Source: Akkermansia muciniphila (GTDB lineage: Bacteria > Verrucomicrobiota > Verrucomicrobiia > Verrucomicrobiales > Akkermansiaceae). From it: a DNA stretch of 64,000 nucleotides. The translations under genes were made by a program, and so were the position numbers. The notes under the pieces are model-generated. The model worked only from the letters and a program-made list of their open reading frames with translations. It ran no database searches and was not told the DNA's origin. The stretch covers positions 186,001 to 250,000 of the forward strand of contig CANQLV010000004.1 in assembly GCA_947624785.1 (NCBI GenBank), read 5' to 3'. Below are positions 36,657 through 45,296 of this stretch, piece after piece (position 1 is the first letter of the stretch; every line of letters begins with the position of its first letter).

Positions 36657-37136
36657 TTACTTGGAACGCGGAATCGTGAGCTTCTGGTTGATGTGAATCA
36701 TGTCGGACTTGAGGCCGTTGGCTCTCTTGAGGGCCTTGACGGAGGTGCCGTTCCTGCGGGCGATGGCTCCCAGCGTATCGCCCTTCTTCACAGTGTAGGT
36801 GCGTGCCTTGGGAGCGGGCTTGCGCGTGGTGCTCTTTCTGGCGCTCGTGCTGCGGGAGGATTTGCTGCTGGCCGTGGTCTTCCGCGTGGATGATTTTTTA
36901 GTGACGGAAGGTTTGGCGGGGGGATTGTAGGCGTAGCTGGAAGAGCTCTTCACCGGACTGTAATGGCCGGATTCGTAAGCGGGATCGGAGCTTTCCGCGA
37001 TCCACGGCGGGATTTCGCCGCTGGCCGGTTCCGCAGTGTCATAACCGGCCGTGGAGGAATTCTGGGTGGAGCAGGAAGAGAAGGGGAGCACCAGCGCGGC
37101 AGCGCAGGCGCAGGTTAAAATGAATGGCGCTTTCAT
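36657..37136 (-). CDS. LysM-domain lipoprotein
   Basis: Predicted peptidoglycan-binding lipoprotein. From the ATG at 37136 it is 159 residues: lipoprotein signal (MKAPFILTCACAAALVLPFSSC), a Ser/Thr/Lys-rich linker (about 60-105) of low complexity, then one LysM domain (RTYTVKKGDTLGAIARRNGT ... LKRANGL ... IHINQKLTIP) at the C-terminus. An ATG at 37151 adds five residues and cannot be excluded. It sits between TatD and the L,D-transpeptidase on one strand; the pair LysM plus YkuD suggests cooperation at the cell wall. Confidence 0.88.
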   Translation of the reverse strand: MKAPFILTCACAAALVLPFSSCSTQNSSTAGYDTAEPASGEIPPWIAESSDPAYESGHYSPVKSSSSYAYNPPAKPSVTKKSSTRKTTASSKSSRSTSARKSTTRKPAPKARTYTVKKGDTLGAIARRNGTSVKALKRANGLKSDMIHINQKLTIPRSK

Positions 37137-37205
37137 GTGTGCCCTGTTCATACTAATTTATGATTTCGGATTCAAGGCGCTAGCGCGGATTGTGGGGATT
37201 TTTTT

Positions 37206-38021
37206 TCAGCCCTTGCCCAGATTATAAAAGGTTTCCGCATTTTGCGTCGTCACGCGTGCCAGCTCGTCCAGTTCCATGCCTCTGGAAGCGGCGATGAAAC
37301 GGGCCGTATGGATGAGGCGGGCGGGTTCGTTCATGCGGCCCCGAAGGGGTTCGGGGCTGAGGTAGGGTGAGTCCGTTTCCAGCATGATGCGGTCTTCCGG
37401 GCACCATCGCGCGGTTTCCGCCACCACGGGGGCGTTTTTAAAGGTGGCCACCCCGGTGAAGGAGACCATGCCGTCCAGCTCGTCAAAAATTCGCGCGGCC
37501 TGGGCCGTGTCTCCGATGAAGCAGTGGAACACGGGGCGCACGCGGCCCGCGTGGTTCCGGGCAATCGCCAGGGCGTCTTCAAAGCTTCCGGACCCTTTCC
37601 GGTCCCGCGTGTGCAGGACGATGTTGAGGCCCAGGCGCGCCGCCAGGTCAAAGTGCTGTTCCAGCAGGTCCTGCTGAAGGCGCCGGAAGTTTTCAGCCTC
37701 CCAGCCCTGCGGGGCTCCGTGGAAGTAGTCCAGCCCCGTTTCCCCGATAGCGGCCAGCGGGACGTTCTGCGCCATCCGGAAAAGGCGATCCGCCCAGCCC
37801 TCCGGCGCGTCATGGGCGTCGTCCGGATGAATGCCCAGCGCGCAAAAGACCACGCCAGGAAACTGGCGCGCCCATGCCGCATTCGCTTCCCAGTCGTCCG
37901 GGCGGGCTCCAAGCGTAATCATGCGGTCAATTCCTTCCCGGAGGGCATGCTCCACATAGGCCTCCCGGCGGGACTGGTCGAATTGCGCGGAAGCCAGATG
38001 GCAGTGCGTGTCAATAATCAT
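37206..38021 (-). CDS. TatD-family metal-dependent deoxyribonuclease
   Basis: A 271-residue amidohydrolase-fold nuclease. Metal-binding residues are in the expected places: IDTHCHLAS at the start, IGETGLDYFHG with the bridging Glu, VLHTRD, PVFHCFIGD, and LETDSPYLSPEP near the C-terminus. TatD enzymes trim DNA 3' to 5' and also act on D-aminoacyl-tRNA. The ATG at 38021 begins directly with MIIDTHCH; the frame stays open far upstream but without coding character. It leads the TatD-LysM-L,D-transpeptidase group. Confidence 0.95.
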   Translation of the reverse strand: MIIDTHCHLASAQFDQSRREAYVEHALREGIDRMITLGARPDDWEANAAWARQFPGVVFCALGIHPDDAHDAPEGWADRLFRMAQNVPLAAIGETGLDYFHGAPQGWEAENFRRLQQDLLEQHFDLAARLGLNIVLHTRDRKGSGSFEDALAIARNHAGRVRPVFHCFIGDTAQAARIFDELDGMVSFTGVATFKNAPVVAETARWCPEDRIMLETDSPYLSPEPLRGRMNEPARLIHTARFIAASRGMELDELARVTTQNAETFYNLGKG

Positions 38022-38144
38022 GGCGTAAAAACCCTGGCGGGGCAGGGGAAGTCTGTGGATATTTCCCGGTTTTGAAAAGTGCAAACGCAGAGCATGCCTG
38101 ATTTTTCCTTGCCACGCGGAAGTGAAACGCACAAACTGCCGCGC

Positions 38145-39206
38145 ATGAAATGTACGGCTTTGTGCATGTGCGCCGGCCTGTTGCCGGCGGTTTCCCTTCA
38201 GGCAGGAACCCAGCAGATAGAGGCGCCGCAGGAGGGCCCCGTCATCAGTTTCCATCTGGAAAACGACATGTTCGTGGGGGATGACGATAATTATACCAAT
38301 GGCGTCCGCTTTGCCTGGATGTCCGGCACCACATCCAGGAGCCACACTTTTTCCGGCATGCTGGGAACGGTGCTGGGGGGCACGAACGCTTCGGATTCCT
38401 GGCGGCGGTTCATGGGCATGAACGGTTCCCCCAACCTCCGCCAGCAGTGGGGGCTTGACCTGACCCAGCTTATGTATACTCCGGAGCAGAAGGCCACCTA
38501 TCCCCTTTATAACCAGCATCCCTACGTGGGCAACCTGACGCTGGGCCTGACCTCCCTGGTCAAGAATGAAGACAGGGCCAATTCCCTGGAGCTACAGTTG
38601 GGCACCACGGGCACGAATTCCCTGGCGAAAGGCTCCCAGCATTTCATTCATAAGCTGTGGGGCATGGAACAATGGCCCGGCTGGTCCAACCAGCTTCCCG
38701 GAGAAATGACCGCCAACCTGTTTTTCAAGCGGTATTACCGCCTGCGCGGGCTGGAGAAGCGCTACAGCTCGGGCTTTGAAACGGACGCCCTGGCCTACTG
38801 GCACGCGGATGCCGGCACGGTGAAGGTGCAGGCGGGCGGCGGCATGTCCTTCCGCTTCGGCTACAATCTGGGCAATACGTCTCCGGAGAACAGCATCCGC
38901 GGGGCCACCAGCGCCGCGCCGCCCTTCGTTTACAACAGGACGAATGTCTCCGACTGGGGGTATTACGGCTATCTTCACGCCGCCGTGCGCGCCGTGGCCC
39001 ATGACCTGTACCTGGACGGCACGGTGTTCCGTTCCTCCCCCAAGTACGTGAACAAGTATCCCGTGGTGGGGGAATGGGGCTATGGCTTCGGCCTCCGGTA
39101 CAAGCGCACGGAACTGCTGTTCGGTCTGCACTACATGACCAAGGAGTACACGCAGCAGGAGTCCATGCAGTGCGTGGGCGTTCTCCAGCTCCGGCACACT
39201 TTTTAA
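38145..39206 (+). CDS. LpxR-type lipid A deacylase, outer membrane beta-barrel
   Basis: Predicted to remove the 3'-acyloxyacyl chain of lipid A, which changes how host TLR4 sees the cell. From the ATG at 38145 the product is 353 residues with a signal peptide (MKCTALCMCAGLLPAVSLQA). The DUF2219/LpxR signature HLENDMFVGDDDNYTNGVRF follows, including the Asn-Asp pair needed in Salmonella LpxR, and alternating hydrophobic strands run to a C-terminal aromatic residue (LQLRHTF), as in outer-membrane barrels. An upstream frame start at 38079 lacks a signal-peptide start. It is transcribed alone, opposite TatD. Confidence 0.85.
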   Translation: MKCTALCMCAGLLPAVSLQAGTQQIEAPQEGPVISFHLENDMFVGDDDNYTNGVRFAWMSGTTSRSHTFSGMLGTVLGGTNASDSWRRFMGMNGSPNLRQQWGLDLTQLMYTPEQKATYPLYNQHPYVGNLTLGLTSLVKNEDRANSLELQLGTTGTNSLAKGSQHFIHKLWGMEQWPGWSNQLPGEMTANLFFKRYYRLRGLEKRYSSGFETDALAYWHADAGTVKVQAGGGMSFRFGYNLGNTSPENSIRGATSAAPPFVYNRTNVSDWGYYGYLHAAVRAVAHDLYLDGTVFRSSPKYVNKYPVVGEWGYGFGLRYKRTELLFGLHYMTKEYTQQESMQCVGVLQLRHTF

Positions 39207-39248
39207 CGGCTGTGTTTTCCGTAGACCGGGCATAAACGCAACGGCAGC

Positions 39249-39276
39249 TTGCCAAGGGCAAGTTTGCTGTTAGAAT
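39249..39276 (+). promoter_or_regulatory. Possible promoter for the beta-galactosidase gene
   Basis: TTGCCA (39249-39254), a 16-base spacer, then TAGAAT (39271-39276) resembles a vegetative promoter 70 bases before the start at 39346. The first part overlaps a small CTTGCC/GGCAAG hairpin that could end lpxR transcription. Confidence 0.3.
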
Positions 39277-39345
39277 TAGAATTGCGGATTCGTATGTAAC
39301 AGGACAATCCGTTTTTGCATACCAACGTTGACACATATTGACTTC

Positions 39346-42300
39346 ATGAGAACGACCAGATCCTGGCTTTTATCCTGTACCGCGCTGGCGGTAGGCTCCG
39401 CCATGTGCGGCCTGGGAGCCCCGGGCGATTCCGCCCCCGCGCCCGCCCCTACCGGGCTGGAATGGGAGCAGGAACAGAACCTGCATTTGAACAAGGAGGC
39501 CCCCACGGCCTTTTTTGCATCTTTCAGCGATTTGCAGTCCGCTCTGAAGGTGCTGCCTGAAAACAGCAAGTGGCGCAAGTCCCTGAACGGCCAGTGGAAG
39601 TTCCACTGGGCCAAGGATCCCCAGAGCCGCCCGGCGGATTTTTACAAGCCGGATTACGACGTGAAGGACTGGAAGGAGATCAAGGTGCCCTCCTCCTGGC
39701 AGACGCAGGGCTACGGCACCCCCATTTATTCCAACCAGCCGTACCCCTTTGAACGCTCCTGGCCCTATGTGATGAAGGAGCCTTCCAACAAGAATTACAC
39801 GTCCTACAAGGAACGCAACCCCGTAGGCTCCTACCGCCGCACCTTTGAAGTGCCCTCGGACTGGGACGGAAGGGAGGTGTACATGCAGTTTGACGGCGTG
39901 GATTCCTTCTTCTATCTCTGGATCAACGGGCAGTACGTGGGCTTTTCCAAGGATTCCCGCAACCCGGCCCGCTTTGACATCAGCCCCTACCTCAGGAAGG
40001 GTGAAAACGTGGTGGCCGCGGAGGTGTACCGCCATTCAGACGGCGCGTACCTGGAATGCCAGGACATGTTCCGCCTGTCCGGCATTTTCCGCAACGTCTC
40101 CATTTTCGCGCTGCCGAAGGTCCATATCCGCGACTTTTTCGCGCAGACCAATCCGGTGGACCAGCGGGACTGGGCCCTGAACATTGACCATGCCAAGCCG
40201 GGCACCGTGAACGGCGACTGGCGCCTCCAGGTGGATGTGGACGTGCGCAACCTGTTCCCCGCGACGGAAAAGCTGGACGGCTGCACGGTTTCCATGGCCC
40301 TGTATGATGCCGACGGCAAGCTGGTGGAGCCCGTCAAGCCCAAGGACGCGCCGTATGACGGCGTGCTGGAAAAACCCCTGCGCCTGACCGGCATGAAGGA
40401 TTTCAAGACTTCCCTGCTGGGTATTTACGCCAAGCCCAGGCTGTGGTCCGCGGAAGACCCCAACCTGTACACCCTGGTGCTGACGCTGAAGCGTGACGGC
40501 AAGACGGAGGAAATGGTTTCCTCCCGCGTGGGCTTCCGCAACGTGGTGATCAAGGACAGCGTGTTCCTGGTGAACGGCCAGCCGGTGAAGGTGAAGGGCG
40601 TGAACCGCCATGAAAGCCATCCGGAAACCGGGCACTACGTGACTCCGGAGCAGATGGAGGAGGAGGTGCGGATGATGAAGCGCGCCAATATCAACCACGT
40701 GCGCTGCTCCCACTATCCCGCAGACCCCTATTTCTACTACCTCTGCGACAAGTACGGCATTTACGTGCAGGACGAGGCCAACATCGAGTCCCACGGCTAC
40801 TACTACGGCAAGGAATCCCTTTCCCACCCCATCGAATGGATGCCGGCCCACGTGGACCGCATCATGGCGATGGTGGAACGCAACAAGAACCACCCCAGCG
40901 TGATCATGTGGTCCCTGGGGAATGAGGCCGGACCCGGCCAGAACTTCCGCAGCGCGGAAAAGACCGTGAAGGCCAGGGACATGTCCCGCCCCACTCACTA
41001 TGAACGCAACAACGACATCGTGGACCTGGGCTCCAACCAGTATCCCTCCGTGGACTGGACGCGCTCCATGGCGGCCAACAAGAACTTCCCCAAGCCCTAC
41101 TACATTTCCGAGTACGCGCACAATATGATGAACGCCATGGGCAACCTGGCGGACTACTGGGAGGCCATCGAATCCTCCGACCGCATCATGGGCGGCGCCA
41201 TCTGGGACTGGGTGGACCAGGGCCTGTACAAGACCCTGCCGAACGGTGAGAAGATGCTCGCCTACGGCGGCGACTTCAACGACCATCCCAACAGCGGGCA
41301 GTTCGTGTTCAACGGCACCATCCTGGCGGACCGCACGCCGGAACCGGGCTACTTTGAAGTAAAGCACGTTTACCAGAATATCTCCACGTCCCTGACGGAC
41401 GACGGCAGGATTTCCATCTTCAACAAGAACTTCTTTACGGACCTGACCCCTTACGACATCACCTGGACCCTGACGGAGAACGGGAACGTGGTGGCGGAAG
41501 GCAAGCTGGATACGCCTCCGGCCGGTCCCCGGGAAAAGATCGTGGTGCCCGTGCCGGACATTCCCCAGTTGAAGAACCGGAAGCCGGGAGCGGAATACGC
41601 CCTGCGCATCGGCTATAAGCTGAAGAAAGACAAGGGATGGGCCGGGAAGGGCTATGAACTGGCCTTTGACCAGCTCCAGTTTCCCGTGCAGGGAGACCTT
41701 CCCATGTTCAAGGCCCCCGCGGGGAAGGTGAGCCTCAGCGCGGACAAGCATACCGTGTCCGGCAAGGATTTCTCCGTGCAGTTTGACGCGGCCACCGGGG
41801 AACTGGCCCAGTTCACGGTGAACGGCAAGCCCCTGTTCAAGACGCCCATGGCGGTGAACGCCCTGCGCGCCGCTTCCAGCAATGAACCGGGCGTCATGGC
41901 CAAGAGCATGGCCAACGGCCTCCGTGAACTGAAGCATGAACTGCTCAGCTATGAAGCCGTGGACAACGGCAGCAGCGTCACCGTCAAGCAATCCGTCAAG
42001 GTAAGCGGCAGGCAGGCTGAAAACATCAGCGGCTATGGCGACACCAAGACCTCCATTACGCCCAAAAAGCAGCCCCTGAATGACACGAACACCCATTTCA
42101 TCAACAATCTGGAATGGACCATCTACCCGGATGGAACCGTCGTCTGCCAGTCCGTGCTGCTCCCGCGCGGCAATCCCCTGGAGCTGCTGCGCCTGGGGTA
42201 TGAGCTCCAGTTGCCGGCGAACATGGACAACGTGACCTATTACGGCCGCGGGCCGGAGGAAAACTACGCGGACCGCAAGAGCGGCATGCCTCTGGGCGTG

Positions 42301-43140
42301 TACAAGACGACGGCCCGGGATTCCTTCTTCCCGTACGGCAGGCCGCAGGACTGCGGCAATCATGAAGACACCCGCTGGGTGGCCGTCACGGACGACAAGG
42401 GGCAGGGCCTCCTCTTCGGCTCCGTGGGCGCCCCGTTCGCCTTCTCCGCCCTTCCGTACACCACCACGGACCTGATTCTGGCGAACCACCCCGTGGAGCT
42501 GCCGAAGACGACGGACAAGACCGTGCTGGTCCTCTCCTCCGCCACGCGCGGCCTGGGGGGCGCCTCCTGCGGCCCAGGCCCCATGGGCAGGGACATCATC
42601 AAGGCCAACAAGCCCTACCCTCTGTCCTTCTTCATGCGCCCCGTCACCTCCAAGTCCTACAAGGGTGAAATCCGCGTGCCCGCGGCCCAGCTGGACATGA
42701 CCATGCTGACCCGTACGGACAAGTATACGGTCAAGAGCGTGACCAGCCAGGAGCAGGGCGAGGCGGACGCCGAATTCGCCATTGACGGCGATCCCGGCAC
42801 CTTCTGGCACTCCGAATACAACAAGACCGTGACCAAGCACCCGCACGTGCTGGCCGTGGACCTGGGCAAGGAACGGGAATTTTCCGGCATTACCTATCTT
42901 CCCCGCCAGGACGGAAGCGGCAACGGGCGCGTGAAGGATTATTCCGTGGAAGTGAGCGCGGACGGAGAGAAGTGGCAGCCTGCCGCCAAGGGCGCCTTCC
43001 CGGACAGCGCGGACCTTCAGGAAGTGAAGTTCCAGGCGCCCGTCAAGGCGCGCTATTTCCGCTTCTCCGCCCTCAGTGAGACGCAGGGACGGGATTACGC
43101 CGCCGTAGCGGAGCTGGACATCATCCCCGTTAAAAAGTAA
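39346..43140 (+). CDS. Secreted GH2 beta-galactosidase with C-terminal discoidin-like domain
   Basis: Hydrolyses terminal beta-galactose, here likely from mucin or milk glycans. From the ATG at 39346 it is 1264 residues with a signal peptide (MRTTRSWLLSCTALAVGSA). LacZ layout follows: sugar-binding domain (about 70-260), immunoglobulin-like domain, TIM barrel with acid/base Glu527 (SLGNEAGPG) and nucleophile Glu589 (YYISEYAHNM), a middle domain, and a small-chain-like region (GRGPEENYADRKSG). About 130 C-terminal residues form an F5/8 type C-like domain (DAEFAIDGDPGTFWHSEYN). The frame opens earlier at a TTG (39328), which I reject because the signal peptide begins at 39346. Confidence 0.95.
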   Translation: MRTTRSWLLSCTALAVGSAMCGLGAPGDSAPAPAPTGLEWEQEQNLHLNKEAPTAFFASFSDLQSALKVLPENSKWRKSLNGQWKFHWAKDPQSRPADFYKPDYDVKDWKEIKVPSSWQTQGYGTPIYSNQPYPFERSWPYVMKEPSNKNYTSYKERNPVGSYRRTFEVPSDWDGREVYMQFDGVDSFFYLWINGQYVGFSKDSRNPARFDISPYLRKGENVVAAEVYRHSDGAYLECQDMFRLSGIFRNVSIFALPKVHIRDFFAQTNPVDQRDWALNIDHAKPGTVNGDWRLQVDVDVRNLFPATEKLDGCTVSMALYDADGKLVEPVKPKDAPYDGVLEKPLRLTGMKDFKTSLLGIYAKPRLWSAEDPNLYTLVLTLKRDGKTEEMVSSRVGFRNVVIKDSVFLVNGQPVKVKGVNRHESHPETGHYVTPEQMEEEVRMMKRANINHVRCSHYPADPYFYYLCDKYGIYVQDEANIESHGYYYGKESLSHPIEWMPAHVDRIMAMVERNKNHPSVIMWSLGNEAGPGQNFRSAEKTVKARDMSRPTHYERNNDIVDLGSNQYPSVDWTRSMAANKNFPKPYYISEYAHNMMNAMGNLADYWEAIESSDRIMGGAIWDWVDQGLYKTLPNGEKMLAYGGDFNDHPNSGQFVFNGTILADRTPEPGYFEVKHVYQNISTSLTDDGRISIFNKNFFTDLTPYDITWTLTENGNVVAEGKLDTPPAGPREKIVVPVPDIPQLKNRKPGAEYALRIGYKLKKDKGWAGKGYELAFDQLQFPVQGDLPMFKAPAGKVSLSADKHTVSGKDFSVQFDAATGELAQFTVNGKPLFKTPMAVNALRAASSNEPGVMAKSMANGLRELKHELLSYEAVDNGSSVTVKQSVKVSGRQAENISGYGDTKTSITPKKQPLNDTNTHFINNLEWTIYPDGTVVCQSVLLPRGNPLELLRLGYELQLPANMDNVTYYGRGPEENYADRKSGMPLGVYKTTARDSFFPYGRPQDCGNHEDTRWVAVTDDKGQGLLFGSVGAPFAFSALPYTTTDLILANHPVELPKTTDKTVLVLSSATRGLGGASCGPGPMGRDIIKANKPYPLSFFMRPVTSKSYKGEIRVPAAQLDMTMLTRTDKYTVKSVTSQEQGEADAEFAIDGDPGTFWHSEYNKTVTKHPHVLAVDLGKEREFSGITYLPRQDGSGNGRVKDYSVEVSADGEKWQPAAKGAFPDSADLQEVKFQAPVKARYFRFSALSETQGRDYAAVAELDIIPVKK

Positions 43141-43167
43141 CTCCTGCGGTTTTCACCGCTTGAACAG

Positions 43168-43205
43168 ACGCCCCGCCGCTCTTCGGAGTGCGCGGGGCGT
43201 TTTAT
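43168..43205 (+). terminator. Terminator of the GH2 gene
   Basis: ACGCCCCGC (43168-43176) pairs with GCGGGGCGT (43192-43200), then TTT-A-TTT. It lies 27 bases after the stop. Between it and the next terminator (43206-43411) there is GC-rich sequence with no recognised feature. Confidence 0.88.
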
Positions 43206-43411
43206 TTGCCGCAATGCCGTTTGGAGCTTGGTTGGAGCGCCGCAAGCCCTTGCGCCAACTAAAGATGAACCTAGGCGCCAGCGGGCGCATCTTCTGAAAA
43301 CCAGTGCGGCTGCCATCCGCATGGTGAATCGGTTGCCGCAGAGGCTCGCGGCGCGCCTCCGGCGGCGGGATTTGATGAAGGGTGCCTGGCGTGCGGCAGC
43401 CATCCGCCTGC

Positions 43412-43450
43412 AAAAAAGCCTCCGCACAGGCATTCCCGTGCGGAGGCTTT
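43412..43450 (-). terminator. Terminator of the PEP-CTERM gene at 43470
   Basis: AAAGCCTCCGCAC (43415-43427) pairs perfectly with GTGCGGAGGCTTT (43438-43450); on the minus strand a run of six T ends it. Confidence 0.9.
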
Positions 43451-43469
43451 AACAATGGGGAAAGCTCTT

Positions 43470-44138
43470 TTAGCGCCGTCTGCGCATCATCAGCGCCGCC
43501 AGGCCGAGGAGGCTCAGCGTAGCGGTGGCGGGTTCGGGAACCAGATTGAAGTTGTCGTTAAAGAGAGGGATGGCATACCACTCATAACCCTCGGTAATGG
43601 CATCCGCCTGCGACCCGAAGAAAAACGGCATGTCGTTCCCCACTACTCCCGGGTATTTGGCCAGTTCGCCCGTGCCTACGTTCCGGAACGTAAACATGGA
43701 GAATTCGCCGGGGGAATCGTCGTTGTTGACCAGCAGGACAATGGGCTTTCCTTCCAGACCGGAGGCCAGCGTGCCGGAAAGTGAAAACTGGCCGCCATTG
43801 GTGATGGCGCCGGGATATTCCGGAGAAACGGCGGAAAGGCTGGTGGTGAAGCTTTGCCTGATTTCCGCCATTTGGCTGTAGCTCAGCTGGCCAGCGGACG
43901 TGCTGTTTTTGGACCATTCAATCTTGCCGTCAACCAGGTCGAAGGACCAGGTACTGTCTTGAAGGTATCCGAGCATGGCGGAGCCGTTTTGCAGGGAATG
44001 GCCGGAAGCGTCAAGAATGGGGGTAACATAGGAAGTCCCATATTCGTCTTCATTGTAAACGGTGAGCGTCGTGGCGGAGGCCGCCCCCGCGATCATCAGT
44101 CCGGTGGCTGCGTAGAGCAGAAAGGAATGTTTCATCAT
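43470..44138 (-). CDS. Exported protein with PEP-CTERM tail
   Basis: A 222-residue exported protein of unknown role. It has a signal peptide (MMKHSFLLYAATGLMIAGAASA), a compact beta-rich body (SYVTPILDASGHSLQNGSAM, FSLSGTLASGLEGKPIVLLV) and the sorting tail NLVPEPATATLSLLGLAALM followed by MRRRR. It starts 12 bases after the stop of the 343-residue exported protein upstream on the same strand, so both are probably made together as surface-associated proteins. Confidence 0.85.
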   Translation of the reverse strand: MMKHSFLLYAATGLMIAGAASATTLTVYNEDEYGTSYVTPILDASGHSLQNGSAMLGYLQDSTWSFDLVDGKIEWSKNSTSAGQLSYSQMAEIRQSFTTSLSAVSPEYPGAITNGGQFSLSGTLASGLEGKPIVLLVNNDDSPGEFSMFTFRNVGTGELAKYPGVVGNDMPFFFGSQADAITEGYEWYAIPLFNDNFNLVPEPATATLSLLGLAALMMRRRR

Positions 44139-44150
44139 GGTATCAATTGG

Positions 44151-45182
44151 TTATTGAGGAGTGGACAATATATTGGTCTGGACAGTTGTGTAAGCGGGAA
44201 GCCTGGTTCCGGAAAGGACGTTCAGGATGCCTTCCACCGCCGCGGCGGATACGTTTTCACCCGTGTCCCTGTTTTTCCACTGGCCGGAGGAAGAATCATA
44301 ATAACAGGGCTCCAGAGGACCGCCGGGCGTGAGGGGCACGTAAACCACGTCACTGGAAGGATCGGGCAGGGAGGTGTGGAGGGAGGTGCTGAGAAGCGTC
44401 TGGGGGACGGGCAGCCCCGTATGAAGGAGCGTGCTTTCCTGGGAGAGCTGGAGCTTCTGGTGCTTCTGCGCCACTTCCCCGATGACGAAGGCCTGCACGT
44501 TATCGCCGGCTTTCCGGACGACTTTGAGGGGTTCATGGTTGAATACGGGAAGAAGGCCCATGTCGTCCCGGGAACCGCGGCGCATCCATTTGCTTTCCGT
44601 GGCGGAGTGGTAAACCGGAAGCTGGATGGTGGAAGACGTGGAAATATAAACGGTGTCCGCCGTGCCGGAAGTGCCGCTTTTCAGGCTGAACGCATTGCCG
44701 GCGCCCAGAACGTCGTTCAGGGTGCGCGCCTTGCGCAGCACGTAGGAAACCGGCTTGCTGTTTTTAACCAGGTCGGCCGCGCTTTTATCATCCACCGTGA
44801 CGCTGTTGGCTGTCCAGCAGGGAGCGGGCTTTTTCCACGCGTCCCTGTTGAGGGGAAGGGCCATCGCCTCGTCTCCGAAAATGAGTTCCAGAACATAGGC
44901 GGAATCCGTCTCCATCAGCTCGGTAAAATTGACGTCCGGGTCCGTGATGGTGATCTTGCTGCCGGAAACGGTGACGTTCTCCGGTTCAAGCGTATGCTGC
45001 ATCAGCGCTTCCGGATGCACACCCAGGCCCAGATAGCCCGTGGCCTTGGCATTCAGATTCGTCTGGATGTAGCCGCAGGGCGTGCTGTAGGCTGTTTCCG
45101 CATGCAGGGAGGCGGCTGTTGCCGACAACAACACGCATGTGAAGAGGGCCGCTGGCAGGCAATGTACCGGATTCGTAAGCAT
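44151..45182 (-). CDS. Exported hypothetical protein (Verrucomicrobia-type envelope protein)
   Basis: A 343-residue protein with a signal peptide (MLTNPVHCLPAALFTCVLLS, then ATAASLHA). The rest is beta-rich, with repeated segments such as YLGLGVHPEALMQ, SGSKITITDPDVNF and VVYVPLTPGGPLEPCYYDSS. It reminds me of TIGR02597-type exported proteins found next to PEP-CTERM proteins in Verrucomicrobiota, but this is recall by pattern and not secure. It lacks a sorting tail of its own. It directly precedes the PEP-CTERM gene by 12 bases and probably works with it at the surface. Confidence 0.7.
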   Translation of the reverse strand: MLTNPVHCLPAALFTCVLLSATAASLHAETAYSTPCGYIQTNLNAKATGYLGLGVHPEALMQHTLEPENVTVSGSKITITDPDVNFTELMETDSAYVLELIFGDEAMALPLNRDAWKKPAPCWTANSVTVDDKSAADLVKNSKPVSYVLRKARTLNDVLGAGNAFSLKSGTSGTADTVYISTSSTIQLPVYHSATESKWMRRGSRDDMGLLPVFNHEPLKVVRKAGDNVQAFVIGEVAQKHQKLQLSQESTLLHTGLPVPQTLLSTSLHTSLPDPSSDVVYVPLTPGGPLEPCYYDSSSGQWKNRDTGENVSAAAVEGILNVLSGTRLPAYTTVQTNILSTPQ

Positions 45183-45296
45183 TGAATCATTAAGAAGAAA
45201 GGGTATGGTTTGTCAATTAAGAAAGAAAAAAATATTCCGAATTTTAAATTTTATTTGTTAGATGGGCTTTTCCAAAGGGGAGGAACATGAAAGTTC

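Noticed and set aside
40036-42846. A 936-codon minus-strand frame opposite the GH2 gene
   Set aside because: Antisense shadow of the beta-galactosidase with Val/His/Gly-rich low-information sequence.
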